A model generated the notes under the pieces. That model saw nothing but the letters and a program-made list of their open reading frames with translations. It was not told the DNA's origin and did not search any database. The translations under genes were made by a program, and so were the position numbers. From Acidaminococcus fermentans DSM 20731 (GTDB lineage Bacteria; Bacillota; Negativicutes; Acidaminococcales; Acidaminococcaceae): a DNA stretch of 64,000 nucleotides. Below are positions 62,056-64,000 of this stretch, one piece after another (within the stretch, counting starts at the first letter, position 1; every line of letters starts with the position of its first letter). The stretch lies in assembly GCF_000025305.1 (NCBI RefSeq), contig NC_013740.1, forward strand, positions 124,001 to 188,000, written 5' to 3'.

Positions 62056-63753
62056 ATGGAAATGACCGGCGCAGAAGCCATCCTTGCATGTCTCAAGGCA
62101 GAACAGGTCCCGGTGGTCTTCGGCTACCCGGGCGGAGCCGTACTGGGCCTGTATGATGCCATTTACAAAACCCATTTTCCCCATATCCTTACCGGCCACG
62201 AACAGGGGGCCATCCATGCGGCGGACGGCTATGCCCGGGCCACGGGAAAGGTGGGGGTATGCATTGCCACCAGCGGCCCCGGGGTCTGCAACATGGTGAC
62301 AGGCATTGCCACCGCCAACATGGATTCCATCCCCCTGGTGATCATCAGCGGACAGGTGGCCACTTCCCTGATCGGCCAGGATGCCTTCCAGGAAGCGGAC
62401 ACCGCCGGGATCACCACCCCCATCACCAAGTACAACTATCTGGTCCGGAAGGTGGGGAACCTGCCCCAGGTGCTGAAGGAGGCCTTTTACATTGCCCGGA
62501 CCGGACGGCCGGGGCCGGTGCTCATCGACATTGTCACCGACGTGTTCGATGCCCGGCTGGACTTCCAGTATCCCAACGAAGTCCATCTCCTGGGCTACCA
62601 GGGCAGCCAGCATGCCCGGCAGGCCGATGTCCAGCGGGCGGCGGAAGCCCTCCGCCGGGCCCGTCGGCCGGTGATCATGGCCGGAGGCGGGGTGATCCTC
62701 TCCGAAACGGCCGGAGAACTGACTGCCCTGGCGGAAAAAACTGGAATCCCGGTGGTGACCACCCTGATGGGAAAAGGCGCCGTACCCGATTCCCTGCCCC
62801 AGAACCTGGGGATGCTGGGGATGCACGGCAGCTATGCCGCCAATATGGCCGTATCCGGTTGCGACCTGCTGCTGGCGTTCGGGGTCCGGTTCGATGAACG
62901 GTCCACTGCCAAGGCCGGACTCTTTGCCCCGGCGGCCCGGATCGTCCATTTCAATGTGGAACCGGGAGAAATCAACAAGATCATCCCGGTCCAGGTGGCG
63001 GTGCCCGGGGATCTGAAAGAATCCCTGCCCCTGTTCAGCCAGCTGGTGGAACCGCTGGCGGAAGAATTCCGGGAACAGGTAGCTCCCTGGCGAGAACAGG
63101 CGGAAGAAATGAAGGCGGAAATCCCCTGCAGTGCCCATGCCTGCCAGGGGGGCATCTCCCCGGAAATAGCACTGAAACAGGCGGCGGCCCGGGCTCCCAG
63201 GGATACCATTGTGGTGACGGATGTGGGCCAGCACCAGATGTGGGCTGCCCAGTTCTTCCCTACGGAACAGCCCCGGCACTTCCTCACCTCCGGGGGCCTG
63301 GGCACCATGGGCTTCGGCCTGCCCGCCGCCCTGGGCGCCAAGGTGGGAGAACCGGAGAAAACGGTGCTGCTGATCACTGGGGACGGGAGCATCCTGATGA
63401 ACTGTCAGGAATTCACCACCCTGCCCACCTACGGCATCCAGGTGAAGACCATCGTCCTGAAAAACGGCCAGCTGGGCATGGTGCGCCAGCTCCAGGGCCT
63501 GTTCCGGGGCGGCCGGTATTCCCAGACGAAACTGATCCGGAAGCCCTCCATGGCCAAAATCGCCGAAGCCATGGGCATCCCGTCCCGGAGCATTTCCCGG
63601 CCGGAAGAACTGGCGGAAGGACTGGATTTCCTGTTCGGGTCGGAGGACTCCGCCCTGCTGGAAATCACCATCCCGGAGGATGAGCGGGTCTACCCGGTGG
63701 TCCCGGGCAGCAAAGGCCTGGATCAGATGATCCTGGGTCCTGAGGAAAAATAA
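62056..63753 (+). CDS. ilvB: Acetolactate synthase large subunit, copy 2 (Trp-to-Leu variant)
   Basis: The 565-residue ThDP enzyme shares VFGYPGGAVLGLYDAI, HEQGAIHAADGYAR with the catalytic Glu, LGTMGFGLPAALGA and GDGSILMNCQE. It differs from copy 1 in RFDERSTAKAGLF where RFDDRVTG is usual, and in GMVRQLQGLFRGGRYSQT. The latter has Leu where almost all AHAS large subunits have Trp (GMVRQWQ). That Trp is known to favour 2-ketobutyrate and to be a herbicide-resistance site. AGGAGG precedes the ATG. ilvN follows 14 bp downstream. Confidence 0.95.
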   Translation: MEMTGAEAILACLKAEQVPVVFGYPGGAVLGLYDAIYKTHFPHILTGHEQGAIHAADGYARATGKVGVCIATSGPGVCNMVTGIATANMDSIPLVIISGQVATSLIGQDAFQEADTAGITTPITKYNYLVRKVGNLPQVLKEAFYIARTGRPGPVLIDIVTDVFDARLDFQYPNEVHLLGYQGSQHARQADVQRAAEALRRARRPVIMAGGGVILSETAGELTALAEKTGIPVVTTLMGKGAVPDSLPQNLGMLGMHGSYAANMAVSGCDLLLAFGVRFDERSTAKAGLFAPAARIVHFNVEPGEINKIIPVQVAVPGDLKESLPLFSQLVEPLAEEFREQVAPWREQAEEMKAEIPCSAHACQGGISPEIALKQAAARAPRDTIVVTDVGQHQMWAAQFFPTEQPRHFLTSGGLGTMGFGLPAALGAKVGEPEKTVLLITGDGSILMNCQEFTTLPTYGIQVKTIVLKNGQLGMVRQLQGLFRGGRYSQTKLIRKPSMAKIAEAMGIPSRSISRPEELAEGLDFLFGSEDSALLEITIPEDERVYPVVPGSKGLDQMILGPEEK

Positions 63754-63767
63754 GGAGGAGAAATCCC

Positions 63768-64000
63768 ATGAAATGGCAGCATATGGCCCTTCTGGTTAAC
63801 AACCGGCCGGGGGTCCTGTCCCATGTGGCAGGGCTCATTGCCCGCCGGAACATCAATATCGAATGTCTGAACGTAGGCTATACGGAAATCCCGGAAATCA
63901 GCCGGATCAATCTGGTGGTGGGGGTGGAAAGCCGGTTCCAGCTGGACCAGGCCATCCACCAGCTGAGTCATCTCATCGACGTAATCAAGGTGGTGAACCT
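63768..64000 (+). CDS. ilvN: Acetolactate synthase small subunit, copy 2 (partial)
   Basis: The first 77 codons are present and the gene runs off the right edge. The ACT domain is clear (ALLVNNRPGVLSHVAGLIAR, RNINIECLNVGYTE), parallel to copy 1. AAGGAGGAG precedes the ATG. Confidence 0.93.
   Translation, partial: MKWQHMALLVNNRPGVLSHVAGLIARRNINIECLNVGYTEIPEISRINLVVGVESRFQLDQAIHQLSHLIDVIKVVN

Overview
The window reads as chromosomal DNA of a high-GC, anaerobic, Gram-negative-type Firmicute, most probably class Negativicutes and perhaps near Acidaminococcus. This is an inference from gene content, since no rRNA is present. Clues are a complete Rnf operon, a CstA-type transporter, a GlcD-type flavoprotein, a PLP decarboxylase that looks like the Selenomonas lysine/ornithine decarboxylase, T-box control of branched-chain amino acid genes, and codons strongly biased to C/G in third position.

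Layout. 1-2.2 kb (minus): start of an AmmeMemoRadiSam radical SAM gene, a fused MEMO-AMMECR1 protein and a family 4/5 uracil-DNA glycosylase. 2.4-9.5 kb (minus): rnfCDGEAB followed by apbE, a NusG-domain-II protein and a Gx transporter, behind one promoter. 9.7-18.8 kb: radical SAM protein, NlpC/P60 hydrolase, an AcoR-like regulator, trmB, an FtsW/FtsI-type pair, a FolD homologue with altered catalytic residues, and an FlK-like thioesterase. 18.9-26.6 kb: an LppM-like lipoprotein, a DUF190 protein, luxS, a PhoBR-like two-component system, a LysM protein, a decayed two-gene AAA ATPase locus and a DUF697-like membrane protein. 26.8-35.2 kb: cstA, glcD-like oxidase, an unknown exported protein, a sirtuin, serS and the lysine/ornithine decarboxylase. 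35.2-39.7 kb: MurNAc/GlcNAc salvage (nagA divergent from murQ-murP-mupG). 39.7-45.5 kb: ychF, a PHP phosphatase, the nadD-yqeK-LCP-rsfS-cvfB run, and tRNA-Ala(GGC). 45.7-47.5 kb: an IS3-family element inserted inside a dispersed repeat. 47.7-51.2 kb: an AbrB-family permease divergent from a LysR regulator, and a WG-repeat protein. 51.3-64 kb: T-box-leuCDB, tag, then two acetolactate synthase loci (ilvC-ilvB-ilvN on minus; ilvB-ilvN on plus), each behind a related T-box leader and separated by a second two-component system.

How it fits together. Rnf links ferredoxin oxidation to NAD reduction and ion pumping, and ApbE attaches FMN to RnfG and RnfD. FtsW/FtsI, the MurNAc operon, the NlpC/P60 and LysM proteins, the LCP protein and (by analogy) the cadaverine-forming decarboxylase all concern the cell wall. 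LeuCDB and the two AHAS loci make branched-chain amino acids under tRNA-sensing control.

The least ordinary parts are: a modular intergenic repeat family, one copy of which carries the IS with a reconstructable empty site; a FolD homologue whose catalytic Lys and Gln are both Leu; an AcoR-type regulator without a GAFTGA loop; an AAA ATPase locus broken by an internal deletion; and a second AHAS large subunit with Leu in place of the specificity-determining Trp.
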